Assembly (NCBI GenBank): GCA_023014335.1
Contig: JAECYW010000021.1
Span: forward strand, 992,001-1,056,000
DNA from: Galerina marginata
Taxonomy: Eukaryota > Basidiomycota > Agaricomycetes > Agaricales > Galerinaceae
Length of the DNA: 64,000 bases
Reading direction: 5' to 3'
In this document: piece by piece, positions 1-10,925 of the stretch
Layout: each line of letters starts with the position of its first letter
Numbering within the stretch: the stretch's first letter is position 1
Notes under the pieces: generated by a model
Seen by the model: only the letters and a program-made list of their open reading frames with translations
Databases searched by the model: none
What the model was told of the DNA's origin: nothing
Translations under genes and position numbers: made by a program

Positions 1-221
1 TAAGACAGGCTGTTTTTCCGTCTGTGAACCATATACTCGAGTATTCACTCCCTGATTTGTAAGAATCTCAGGCTAATAGAATGGAATTGACAGACGCCAT
101 TCAAAACTCCTGCCTTGATACCACACCAGTCCCTTGGAGGTCTGGAGACCTATTCAGATGGATATGCCGTTCGACTGCAACGCAACACTACACCCCTTGA
201 AAATGCAGCAAATTGGAGCCA
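1..221. other. Intergenic, nothing recognised
   Basis: No coding pattern, RNA gene or repeat is visible in this stretch before the first inverted-repeat element. Confidence 0.5.
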
Positions 222-223
222 TA

Positions 224-877
224 CAGTCATTCACCGGTCAATGAGTCACCCCACTCAATGAGTCAAAACCATATTCTGTGCGCAATTCCAAAGCATTTCT
301 CCTGATTCTTTTTTTCCTAGGTAGATATATGCTACTCCTATATGTCTTCCAAATTTTGTAGCTCTCTGATGATTCGATCCTCTAATAATCCGAAATCAGC
401 TAAGATGCATCACAAATGTGAATTTCATTTTCAAGCATTTAGGGGCCAAATGCAGTGAATCTTTGATTATTTTTGCATACTACTTTAAAGGAAACCGTTC
501 TAAGTACGTACAAAAATTTAAGGTCTGTCTGAGCTATGCGCCTGGTTGTAAACGACTGAAAGGATGAAAATATGGTCGGAGTGAATCAAATGGTCACGTA
601 TGTCACAAGCGGAAACAGTGGTGGGATCGATCAATTCGTGCCAAATTAAGTAATTGTGACTGATGCCTCATTGACCGGTTTGGCTCTGATCCTGGCTTTC
701 GAAACTGATAAAGCTCGATATGATGCCCATCCCTCCAATTTCTGTGTTATAACTACATATTCGGTATGCCATGGTGTATACGGACCTTTTGGCTAGTTTT
801 TATTGAATTTATTTCTCACAGAAACACATTCCGAGGTCAATCTTTATTTGGATGCCTCATTGACCGGTGAATGACTG
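224..877. mobile_element. MITE-like non-autonomous DNA transposon (TA-flanked, 22-bp TIRs)
   Basis: The two ends are perfect 22-bp inverted repeats: 224-245 begins CAGTCATTCACCGGTCAATG and 856-877 is its reverse complement. Each end is flanked directly by TA (222-223 and 878-879), as expected for a TA target-site duplication of the Tc1/mariner superfamily, including pogo/Fot1 elements, many of which start with CAGT. The 654-bp interior has no transposase-like reading frame, so this is a miniature element that would need a transposase supplied elsewhere. An extra partial copy of the right-end sequence lies inside at 661-679. The ends and TA flanks are seen directly; the family assignment is inferred. 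Confidence 0.75.
661..679 (+). repeat. Internal copy of the MITE right-end sequence
   Basis: Bases 662-679 match 851-868 in the same orientation, both reading GATGCCTCATTGACCGGT. This is a subterminal repeat, a nested insertion scar or a possible transposase-binding repeat. It ends before the rest of the terminal repeat. Confidence 0.6.
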
Positions 878-879
878 TA

Positions 880-1233
880 TTTGAAGATTTTTATGGATTC
901 TAGGAGATACATGTACATCACAAGTTGAATTATAAGTAACCTTCTTCACAGCCCGCAAGCCAAGTTCAGTACCAGGGACACAAACAGATCATCATAGATA
1001 AGCCGTCGACTTCAGTTCCTGGCAGTCTCAATGTCATGGTGGCCTGCGTTATCCTTCGGCGTCAGATCTAGGCGCTCTCGCAACTCTTGGTACTCTGCTC
1101 GTGAAAATGGCTCCGTACTTGACTTGCCGCCCAAGCCTCGTCGCTTTCTTCGCGAATAGTATAGGTGAACGAAGAGGATGGTCAGAAGACATAAAGAGGG
1201 GATTACTGTTACATGAAAGATCAGATCATAGAT
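880..1233. other. Intergenic, nothing recognised
   Basis: No convincing reading frame, RNA or repeat is visible between the element and the small secreted-protein candidate. Confidence 0.4.
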
Positions 1234-1590
1234 TCAGCCTGAATGTCGGAAATGAACATGAAGATTCCTACCGCATGCAAGTACGATCCCAATTATTTTC
1301 TTCGTGTGGGACGCAGTGCCACTGCTGTCGTCAATGGTGGTATCACAAGCAGTCGACGTTGGTGACCTTGAATGTATCCACGATAAGTTTTTCGGACCTG
1401 GATTAGGTGTCGGAGAGGAGACGTACACGAAAGTATCCCGGCACTTTGTTGTCTGATTCTTGGTTGAGGTAACACGGGAACGGGTACCACTGCTAGACCC
1501 TGTGGATTTTCCTTTGCCGCCTCCCTTTGCATAAGCCTCAGGAATCGACAGGACTGCTACAGACAATACTGCCCATGGCATACCACTCAT
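1234..1590 (-). CDS. Possible small secreted protein, Gly/Lys/Ser-rich
   Basis: From the ATG at 1590 the frame encodes 118 residues. It opens with a signal-peptide-like segment, MSGMPWAVLSVAVLSIPEAYA, followed by a KGGGKGKSTGSSSG stretch. Gly/Lys/Ser-rich sequence just after a signal peptide is common in small secreted proteins of mushrooms. The later part (about 40-118) matches no family I know and has only three cysteines. No intron is needed, but a splice that changes the C-terminus is possible. The frame stays open upstream of this ATG; I chose it because the hydrophobic segment starts there. It could also be a degenerate relic or a chance frame. Confidence 0.3.
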   Translation of the reverse strand: MSGMPWAVLSVAVLSIPEAYAKGGGKGKSTGSSSGTRSRVTSTKNQTTKCRDTFVYVSSPTPNPGPKNLSWIHSRSPTSTACDTTIDDSSGTASHTKKIIGIVLACGRNLHVHFRHSG

Positions 1591-2401
1591 TATAGGAAAC
1601 GAAGTCAGTAGCGGATGGCTAATGCAGATAACCTGGGCGCTTGTACTGAGATGCTGGATAGGTGATGGCTTTGCTCGCTTTTTCCCGTTCGAGAGAGTTA
1701 TATTTGAATCTACGATCGCACTTTGATGCACAGACCGCGTCGGTTCGAACTGTGAGTTGAGGGCAGAACACCGTTGATTCGGAGTGTTGGGCGCCGGTAT
1801 TGAGAGGTTGTAGTCGTCTGGTTTCCCTGGATTCCTAGATATATACGACAATCAAATCCCCGAGAAAGGTTCAGCAAGGAAGAGTACATGCCTGTGCTTG
1901 CAACTGAAGGAACTTGTACTCGGCCTGCTGTTTTCGTCCACTGTCGTTTACAGGAACCGAACGTTCGAGTCATTTTTAGGTTTTCGACAGGACTAATTTT
2001 AATTTTGAAATTTGAAGTCACACATATACGGCATATGCTTGCATTAACCAATAGTATAGCTTGGGTATCGCCCCAGGAGGAAGCACATGTCCGCATTTAA
2101 ACCTTCGTTAGAGTTCATTTCCTCTGTCCTGGCTTGCATTGCCTTAGCACTGGCAGATATTCCGATTCCGCGAGACTATTCCCCGAGGTCAAGTTTCCAG
2201 TAAAGGTGATCGCAAAAGACAAGTATCGAGTCGCCTTTCTGTTAATATTGGTAAAGAGGATTCGACTGAGGCAACGCAATTGGGAAGCTCGCCCTTCGAG
2301 AGGCGTTCAAGGTGTGGTAGACATCAGAGACTGGCCTGACAGTCTCATCGCAGCTTAAAAGGAAGCCGTTCGGTCCGAAATATTCTCACGGCCTGGCCTG
2401 C
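1591..2401. other. Intergenic, nothing supported
   Basis: Open frames exist on both strands, but none has a recognisable domain, signal peptide or plausible exon structure. Confidence 0.4.
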
Positions 2402-2650
2402 TTGAGTCGAGACTTGTTCCAAAACTTCTCTTGTTCCACCAGGACCGCCTTAACGATTCTATTCGATATCTTTGAGTACATCATCGATACCTTAAGTACA
2501 GTAAAGGATGTCCCGTCTATCAAGGCGGTGTCGCCGACCTGCCATACTATGGTCCCACCGTGCCGCAAGCGCCTTTTCTCGTCAGTTTACTTCAACTTTC
2601 GCAAGAAACCTGGTGTTGACGAACTAAAGGCGCTCGAGGTGTTGAAACGT
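2402..2650 (+). pseudogene. F-box-like N-terminal relic
   Basis: The translation contains ILFDIFEYIIDTL, then about 15 residues on VSPTCHTMVPPCRKRLFSSV. This is the layout of an agaricomycete F-box: a helix ending in a EIIDxL-like motif, then a VCxxWxPxCRxxLF-like segment. The frame ends shortly after at a stop following LEVLKR. The sequence beyond it in all frames lacks the leucine-rich region expected of these proteins, and no ATG sits at a sensible place. I read it as the remnant of an F-box gene whose 3' part is lost. Intact members use this motif to dock Skp1 in SCF ubiquitin ligases. The call rests on motif resemblance only. Confidence 0.35.
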
Positions 2651-2653
2651 TGA

Positions 2654-4703
2654 TACCTGACTCATGTTGCCTGCGGTACATTCCGCTTATCGGATATTTC
2701 ATGGTGAACAGACTGGAGTGCACTGTCAGCGTCGATCCAATCCTCTTTGCGTCTCGGTCCCTTCAGTTACGCCACATATCAAGCAGATTTATGAACAAGA
2801 AACATACACCGTTTGTAATTGTCCTGATAAAGGAGTTGAATTACAGTACACATTCATCTCGGGCAACAAGATTGAATAGCAGTCATCAATGTTTCATCGT
2901 CGACAGCTGCAGTCTTCCGGCCCAGCCGTTCTCGAAATCTATCGTTGAATTTCTAGCCATTTGGCGTCGATTATCCCTCCACCAGTCATACAAGTAGCAA
3001 ACGCCCACCACAATAAGAAGCGCTCCGAAGACTGGACCATAAAATCAGGCCTCTTTCGAGAGAAATAAATAAAAATTCTCACTACAACCTATTACGATCC
3101 CTGAGATTATCCACTTTTTCTTTGGGATATCACAAGTAGTAGAGCTTAGGTTCCTAAGATATAAAGGGTAATTCATGCAATTAGGAATTTAGATACTCTT
3201 TTAGGTATTAAATATGGCACGCTCACTCAGTACTCGTATAGACAGTGTATCCCCAAGGGCATCTCACCGCCACCAGAGCCGCGTGCGCGCCAGAGATTGC
3301 AAAGGAAACTATAGACAGCGCCACGAATAATAGTGATTGATTCATGGGTAGGATTGAGTGCGCAAATACGGGCAGAAGGCAGAGATAAATAGGGGTCTGA
3401 GGAAGCCACGAGAAGGTCCCTATTTAAACGATCGAAGTACAATAAGTGTTGCACTGAGAAGGCCCTTTTAGTAGTTGAGCTACTCAAGAGGACAACGGCG
3501 AAGCGATTCCTTTATAGGCCAAAAGCGGTCTTGTGAGGAGTTGTGGGCCCGCGGTGCCTAGGTGTTTCAAAGTTCGGCGTCTCGCACACAAGGTGTGCGC
3601 ATCACAATCCAATTCAAGCCCAGAGCCGTACCAGACTCGAATTTCTTTACAAGAACTGCGGTCTGGCCCTAAAAAATTTGCAATCGAGAAATTGTACACA
3701 GATAAAAATAACTATCTCCAGGACCTATACTTAGCTAGTAAGTTCTTGATTACCATCGACGCCAAAGAGCTAACCAACCTGAGATTTTGAAGGCATGAAC
3801 GTCGACAGCATCCAGTCACCGTTGCGGTTGCAACCCGTCATATGGGAGCGGAGATCTTCATGACTAGGCGCGAGAAAGTAGTTTATTGTTGGGGCCTGTG
3901 CCAGCCACTGTGGCCACTTGGCCTCGTTGGGAATGGAGCCGCACAAGGAACCATTTACGAAACCATGTCCATGTCACCGAAGTTAAAAAGAGTGCCCAAA
4001 TATTTTAGGTTGCGATGTCGGGAATGAAACCGTCTGAATCCCGAGTAACAGGTCTTTTGGGTTGTTCAAGCGCTATTTTGAGGGGTCCAGGTCGCTGATG
4101 ATTCGAAGAGGGTTCAAAGGGACAAGGCATGAATAATAAGGACCCTGCGTAAACGACCGTGCCGGGGTTTCTTCCGCTTTGCCAATGTATCACTTCCGAA
4201 GTTACTTTTACGAAGCACTTAGAACTGGAGTAAGGGTTGCTGTCGGCGAGTCCAAGAACAGCGCCACTCCCGAGGGTGTTGAGCCCGGGCTTTCGCCCTC
4301 TGATTTAAAAGACTACTGTAGGGCGACGCAGGACTCGGACTTAATCAACAAGCCAAGTACCATGATTGCGCAGACGGATGCCGCCTACATATCCAGTCAG
4401 CTGTTTGGAGCAGCTTTGATATCCCATTGAAACCGACGAGAGGTTCCTGGTTCGAAGCAGAGTAGCATTCTAGATCTCCAAGGGAAAGAACTAGTCGAAT
4501 GGACAGTGGTGCCGTCTGCAACAGCGGGTAGACCGTTCAAACTTAGGGCCGGTCGCAAGATAATGAATGCTCAGAGGCGGATGCAAGAGGCAATATTCAT
4601 TTATATTTGATCACAGTAATTACAGACGACACATCCTCCCATTGTCAAATACACAGTTTGATGTTGCACACCAGCACAGGGACATGGAAAGATTGAAGGA
4701 CAG
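2654..4703. other. Gene-poor stretch
   Basis: Several short open frames occur, for example 3842-4027 and 4179-4430 on the plus strand. None has a known motif or joins to another frame through convincing splice sites. Probably intergenic DNA or decayed sequence. Confidence 0.4.
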
Positions 4704-6319
4704 CTACAATGGGGGAAATGTGCTACTGGGGGTACACAAGATGTTTAGCACATCAACAAGATACTGGGTACATGAACATGAAAAGAAAAGAAATCTGGGG
4801 TGCAAAGGAAACTTGAGAAGAGATAGAAACTGATTTGAACCAACCCATACTTCTAGACATTGCATTGGTTTAACAATTTGAAGCAAAACATCCAGAACTT
4901 ACTGTGATTTGGCTCAAACATCATGCTGGGCTGCGTCTCGATCGGCGGCCGAGTCTGCGGATTGTTCAGAACCGATATCAATGCTAAAAACTGTTCATAT
5001 GACGTTACAATCACTGGGCTGGAAAGTCTTGAAACCAAACTCACGAGATCCTGAGGTGTTAACAGTGGTGCCAAGCACGGTGCTATAGTCCAAAGCTGGT
5101 CTGCCCACTATATATCGAGGATAGATATCAAGATACGAGTGTGATTGTGCATTTGAGTTCTTACTTAGTTCTTGGGGGAATTCATTCATTCCAGAAGAGT
5201 AGGTACTGATGCCTGGTAGAACAGATCAATTAGCAAATGGCAATATTTGCAGCCCAGGACATACTGCTGTGGGCACCATGATGGGGAATTACACGCATCT
5301 TGCTAATTCCCGAACTTGCGGAATTAATACCTAGGACTTGTCTTAGATTCCACTTCTAAAATACGACCGCAAAGACTACATTAAAGTACTCACGAGCGTG
5401 GCCAGTAATGCGAGAGGCCCCACCGGTACGCATTACTTGTTCTGCTGTTGATAATGTCAGGCTCGGAAAGAAAGTGATCAAGGGATTTGAAAGCGAACTT
5501 TCGGGGATTGCCTTGCTGAGGGCTTCCTGGAGCCTTATCGAGCTCTAAGTTCCGCACCACAACCATTAGTCTAGTATCCTGTATTAACTGTTGAAACCAA
5601 GTCACCGCTCGATCATCCAGATTTAAATCAAGTGAGGCTACAGAACAGTTGTTAACCTATTCTTCACTTTGCTTGAGCGTGATTTACCTTCGATAATGTC
5701 AGCCATTATATTTTCGATCTGAGGAGGATAGCAGTCAGATCTCGATGGGTGGTCGTCACCGGTAATTAATTTGCTCACCTCAAGCACCTCCACTTCATTC
5801 ACTGGCTCAACTGGATGGTTGGGTATATTTTCCAACAGTTGACTGTCTAGCCTGTTCACGAAGGGCAACACCCCTCTTCGAATGTCCTCAAAAGCATTTA
5901 GAAAGACATCCAACTCGACCCTTGTGGAGGACTAACCAAAACAGTTCAGATATCTGAGTCATTCTGAAAAAAATGGGGGGACTACTTTGTGGAATTTCTC
6001 CGTTTCCGCAATACTCGTATCTATTTCTTCGAGGAATTTCTTGTTCACCGACTTCCACGGCAAAATGCTGGAAGAGGTGCGAGAGGCCACAGCTTCTTGC
6101 AAGCTATGATAAATATTAAATAAGTGGAGGAAATTGACACAATTTTTGATGGACTTACACCTGAAGTTGGGCGATGACCGCTTCTTTTATTCTGTCGTCT
6201 TTCTCGACCAGATTAACCCACATTATGTAGATGTTGATAACGGTCTTGAGTTCTTTGAGTTTATCTTTGTTGCTTCGGGAAGTCCAGACTTTGCTGCGGA
6301 AAATTTTGAAAGGTAACAT
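4704..6319 (-). CDS. Unrecognised protein, seven exons, mostly helical
   Basis: Seven exons can be joined in frame: 6319-6159, 6103-5986, 5931-5688, 5637-5394, 5205-5165, 5100-4903, 4852-4704. They give 384 residues. Most introns are 43-64 nt with GTAAGT, GTAAAT or GTGAGT donors; only the one before exon 5 is long (188 nt). Phases match at every junction, which strongly argues for a real gene. The start is MLPFKIFRSKVW at 6319. Residues 1-150 look alpha-helical, with many charged heptad-like stretches such as KDKLKELKTVINIYIMWVNL. An acidic linker follows, then motifs such as DDRAVTWFQQLIQDTRLMVV and PPIETQPSMMFEPNH. No known domain is recognised, and no transmembrane segment or signal peptide is evident. 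The 3' end (exon 7) and the acceptor of exon 5 are the least certain parts. It is transcribed divergently from the kinase-like gene, with 577 bp between the start codons. Confidence 0.65.
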
Positions 6320-6896
6320 AGTTCGGTGCTGAATCGCTCAGGTATGAGAGTTCGAGGTTGGATATAAGTATGGGCTCTCGTTCTCACTTCAACAAGCCTT
6401 TTACATCAGGCCAAAGCCCATTGTACTCTCATCGGTTTCTTTATCGCGAATGGGGACGTAGATGCTGGGTGTTGACATGTGGCATACACAAGGGAGGTTC
6501 GGTGAAAGATAATCTTGATAACATCACTTGTCACTTGTTTTAAGTCCATAGGGAAGAAAGACCTCAGGCCAGTGGCTGATTTCCCAAAGGTGATTGTGCG
6601 CGGTCAACTTCCAAAGTTCCATGGCCTGAGTCACTGCCAGCAGTGAGTCACTTTCTGCGAGAGTCTTCCCATCATGATCAACTTGTGGACTCCGCGAGGG
6701 TGGTCAGCTGTTCCCTGGAGACAATTGGGTTGGAAAGAGATTCTCAGATTGAGCTTGTAAGTCGTCAACTCGATTTCACCAGAAAAGGTCACGACCCGAT
6801 TAGAGTAGTAAACAAGACCAAACTAAACTCAATCCAATCTCACGCAACGTGATTCAGTTGAATATCATTCACCTCTTTCATTGCTTTGGATTCAGC
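6320..6896. promoter_or_regulatory. Shared divergent upstream region
   Basis: This 577-bp stretch separates the starts of the orphan gene (minus) and the kinase-like gene (plus), so it probably holds both promoters. Short open frames cross it but none joins to either gene convincingly. No clear TATA box is seen. Confidence 0.4.
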
Positions 6897-8158
6897 ATGG
6901 CGTCAGAAGGGTTGCCTGAGTATGACTATCTTATCAAGAAAACCGAACGTTTCTGGGTCGACATGCAACCTTTTCTTGTGGATCGAGGCTATCGACTGCG
7001 TCCGAGATACGACCCAGACTGGGAACCCTCCTGGATCAAAGCAAAGCAGCCTCCCTCTATGCTGCGTTTCGAGGATTGCTTAGGCGCAGTTTAGTGAAAA
7101 AATAATTTTTTGTTCAAACTGTGTGCTAATAATGAGTTATCGAAAGTCAGGTCGTATGCTGGATGGCATTCGCGTGAAAGACAAACAGAGAGTCGTTTTC
7201 AAGCCGGTTAAAACGAAGTCAGAAGAAGTCCCTCTGGCTACCTTCCTGTCATCAAATTCCTCTAGAGATGATCCTAGAAACTGTGCTGTCCCTATTCTGG
7301 ATGTCATTCCGGTTCCTGGTGATGACGACTGTGCTTTGTTGGTTATGCCTCATCTTCTTCCTTATTCCGCACTCCCCTTTCGCTTTCTAGGCGAATTCTG
7401 TGAATTTGCATTGCAAGTCCTTCAGGTCAGTATTCATTGGTGACGCTCTCTACGAAACTTTGACATTTCCCCCCAGGGCCTTGAGTACCTGCACGAGCAG
7501 AATATTATTCATAGGTATGTTCTGGTGAATGTGACGATGAAGCTGTTCTGAAACTTATTCAGAGATATGTGCCATGGAAATATTATGGTGGAATCAACAA
7601 AATTAGTCCCTAAAGGTCACCATTTTGTTCGTTGGAAGACCCACGATGGTGTGGACGAAAATTTTCAGTGGAACACAAGATGGTCAGTGAGGCCAAATCA
7701 ATATTATATCATAGATTTTGGAATTTCATCCCGTTGTAAAACAAAGAATGTCCTGGCCTTAGGGATTTGGGGCCAGGACATGTCCGTTCCCGAGCTATCT
7801 CGTGAAATTCCATATGATCCTTTCATGGTTGATGTTTACCAGTTAGGCAATGTTTTCATGACATGTATCAAGGTGCGACACCAAAAAAATCGTCAATGAG
7901 TTCAAATTGATTTTGTCTTCATGATAGGATTACCAAGGCTTTGACAGTTTCCAAGAGCTGGCTGAATCCATGACAAGAAAGGATCCGAAAGAGCGACCCA
8001 CAGCATCAGAAGCTGTCCATCTTTGCAAGAAAATTATTGCTATGGTGGAGACTTCGGGGAAGATGAAACAACGGGCTTGGAAACTGTACAAGGGCAAGGT
8101 GTGGTTGAGCTCGATTGAAAGGGCTGCTGTGGTATGCGGCTGGAACCCTCTTCGCTAG
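6897..8158 (+). CDS. Kinase-like domain protein
   Basis: Five exons (6897-7093, 7137-7425, 7477-7514, 7563-7872, 7928-8158) join in frame to 354 residues. The protein starts MASEGLPEYDYL. A VVFKPVK segment carries the probable ATP-binding lysine (about K88). GLEYLHEQNIIHRDMCHGN (163-181) is a full catalytic loop with HRD and the downstream Asn, and IIDFG (DFG at about 226-228) is the metal-binding motif. PELSREIPYDPFMVDVYQLG then replaces the usual APE region, a variant I associate with a basidiomycete family of kinase-like proteins. DPKERPTASEA near the end matches the kinase C-lobe. The glycine-rich loop is weak or absent. Since HRD, Asn and DFG are all present, activity is possible but not certain. 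Exon 1/2 splicing uses a 43-nt intron and is the least sure junction. The substrate is unknown. Confidence 0.8.
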
Positions 8159-8362
8159 TTTGAATATGTACTCACCTAGCGAGTTGTATCTGTGTTGATC
8201 ATGACGTTCATGTTCGGAAGTCAGCACTAGTGATTTGCCTTCTCATCCAGTGTCTCCTAATTGTGGGTCTCAAAACTGAGCGCTTTGCATTGAATTTTTT
8301 GTAGGTACAAACTATCAATCATGCTATACAGTGAAGCGGTACATATGGCGTGAATTGTTTAA

Positions 8363-10497
8363 TTAATGCTCGCAGAGCGAGAATGTGGAGCTCTGAAAAG
8401 CAGTACCATGTTTGACCACGAATTGCTTTCGTTCTTCCATCAACTCAAGCCTCAACTTCTTCGCTTCCTCCAGACTGATTGGGAAGTCGACGTCTTCCAA
8501 AATATGGTCCTGCAGTTCCACCGGGAGACCGGCGACTCCCAGGCCAGCCAGCGCAGACGACGACGACGTCGAAGCCGAGGCTGGTTCATGCTGCAGCGGC
8601 AACGACCGCGTCACTTCCCACCACCATTCCTGCTGCTGGCATGGAACATTGGCGGTGCTGATGACCTTGATATTCGGGTCGACGAGGAAGAGAGCCACGA
8701 TCTTGCGATGCCCTGGTTTAGTGGGATCTTCCAGTTTGAATGGCCCAACGCGGTGCTGCAGAATGTTCGGGAATGTCAGAAGACGGCCTTCGCGGGTCTC
8801 CACACCGCCTATTTCCTGGACAGCCGAGCCGTCTTGTTCGCACCCGAAAATAAGAGAGAGCCAGTCATGCTGGTGTTGTTCATAGTTGATCTCGTTAGCG
8901 TCATCTGTGTTGCAGAGCTGTCTGAACGACAAGGTCGAAGTGGTTATGTTTTCGCAAGAGTAATAATAAAGCGAAGTCGCTACGATGTGTTCATTCTGCA
9001 GGAATGTGAGACTGAGTCCAGGTTACGAAAGCCAAAATTGGAGCAGACCCACCATTTGACCTTCGACGTGCCACGAACCACCGCTGTACTCCGGTTTTTC
9101 GGGCGTCAGCTCAATGTTCGCCAATTTGACGATGACCTGCAATCCCCTTTTGCCATACTTCTCTATCAAACTAAAAGCCGGCCGTTTCTCTAGAGGGGCG
9201 AAAGGACCAGGTTCCGGAAGGACCACCCTTCGTGTCGCCTCATACCACTCTTCCCGTCTCTCCCAATAGTGGCCATTGGATTCGCCGGGCTGCTGCTGTG
9301 GACCATCAGTTTTAGGACCATTTTGCGGGTCAGGGTCGTATTCAACGTCAACATAAGGTATGCGCCTCTGAAGGTTAGCGAGGTATCTCCTATCTTGTAA
9401 AGGTGCCAGGGTCGAGTCCCAAAGAGGGATGGATAAAGAAATCAGCTTCTCAACAAGTTCGTATAGCAGCTTTTCTTCCTGAGGATGGAGGTTATTGATG
9501 TAACTCGTTATTCTACAACAGAATTGTTATTAGAAAAAAGAAACTTGGTATTTCGGAACTTGAACCATACTTCGTTTCATTTGCTGAAATATCGACCTCG
9601 CAGGGCAGCCATTGAAACTTTGTGCTGAAAGGGTTCTCCGAGTGATTAGTTTCCCATGAGTAACGGGCAGCAGTGGCCCCCAATTCGACCGTCTGGTCTT
9701 CAGGGGGAACCGGGGCAATTTCACCCTCTCCCGAACGTCGAATGCAGTCGTCTAAAGTCGTGGTCTCCCCATTTGCCAACACACGCGTACGACCATAGAT
9801 AAGAGGAAAGAGTGAGGGATGGACAAGATCCCAGACTTTCTCATCCGAATTCGGGTGCCAGTCTTTCAGCCTTTCTGGGATGTTCGCCTCGAACTTTTTA
9901 ACGGCTTCTTGGATTTCCTTCTTGAGGTCATGAGAGACAGCGGTGTCAGATTTAAATACGTCGCCGTTATAGACAAATACAGGCGGCGACTTTTCAGGGG
10001 GTGCCGGAATCAAAGTCGCTCGATACTGAAGTTCGTGGATGCACCAGTCGACCATCTTTGTCGTAATATCACAACCGGAACCAAGAGCTTCGTCTTTCCA
10101 TTTCTGCGTGATGTCGGGATCATTGATCTAGCCAGGGAGGTTAGAAAAAGTCGGCGGCTCCTGCAAAGAGGACATACCTTGATATTCCAACCAGGTTTGT
10201 CTGTGATGCTGTTCATCAACTGCAGCATCGTCAGTTCACGTAAAGTGATCATGGGCAAACTACGTGAAGAAAATGATCAGAATTTCAGATTCAAAGCAAT
10301 CAGTATCTGACTTACGCCACGGTTCCAGCAAGAATGTTGTGGCCACTGAGGGCGGTCGGCAAGAGGTCCCCTACATAGTCAGGCTCAGTCTTGCAGGGGA
10401 TATAGTTGAGTGGGCGGCCAAAGCCTGGAAGCAGAGTCATAATGCGATCTAGATAAGTGGTTGGTTGAAAACGATTGCTTGAGTTTCGATTCCCCAT
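8363..10497 (-). CDS. DUF4246 family protein (possible 2OG-Fe(II) oxygenase-like fold)
   Basis: Five exons (10497-10316, 10259-10178, 10127-9571, 9512-9053, 8995-8363) join in frame to 637 residues, normal for the family. Hallmarks in order are LPGFGRPLNYIP (N-terminus), PMITLRELTMLQLMNSITDK, KVWDLVHPSLFPLIYGRTRV, LQVIVKLANIELTPEKPEY, GGSWHVEGQMNEHIVATSLY and GRLLTFPNILQHRVGPFKL, ending in KPGHRKIVALFLVDP. DUF4246 proteins are widespread in fungi and have no settled role. The HVEG, later QHRV and PGHRK pattern resembles the His-x-Asp/Glu...His plus Arg arrangement of 2OG-Fe(II) oxygenases; that is my inference. The start could instead be the internal ATG at 10440, which begins MTLLPGFGRP. The gene lies between the kinase-like gene and a broken copy of that gene's last exon. 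Confidence 0.88.
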
Positions 10498-10925
10498 GAA
10501 AGTTGACAGTGGGAAATCGCCTCAGGGACTACTCCAGTACGTATCCATGAGCCCCTGTACCCCCTGGTGGCCCGCAACAATTGGTCGTGACCGAACCGGC
10601 CGCAAAGTTCTAGCTGGCGCGTTTGGACAAAGAATTTCTCATTAATCCAGTGTACCGTATACTGGCAATGAGAGAAGGACAACTTGGTGAGAGAAGGTGA
10701 GAGACTGAGAATCCATGAGCGTTTTAGTTCAAACTCAAGAGATCATCCAACAGGTGAGCTATGTGAAGTGCTTATGTCAGTTAGGACTTCATAACATTTA
10801 TTGGCCCTTCCGTAACTCTCATCATAACTCGTATCTCATCAGTAATAGGACTCCAGTTTGAAGTTGCGACGACTGAAATTTGTCGTTATGTTTCCGTCGA
10901 TTTCACCTTCACAATATGAGTATCG
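10498..10925. promoter_or_regulatory. Upstream region of the DUF4246 gene
   Basis: Probable promoter of the minus-strand gene ending at 10497. No further coding pattern or clear core promoter element is visible. Confidence 0.3.

Noticed and set aside
4445..4465. CTGGTTCGAAGC, another tRNA B-box-like word
   Set aside because: No T-stem pairing and no matching upstream half.
6643..6852. A short plus-strand frame upstream of the kinase-like start
   Set aside because: It does not splice in frame to exon 1 and lacks conserved sequence; treated as part of the shared upstream region.
8366..9193. A 275-residue open frame on the plus strand
   Set aside because: It is antisense to the conserved DUF4246 exons, which fully explain this region; its composition is a mirror of those codons.
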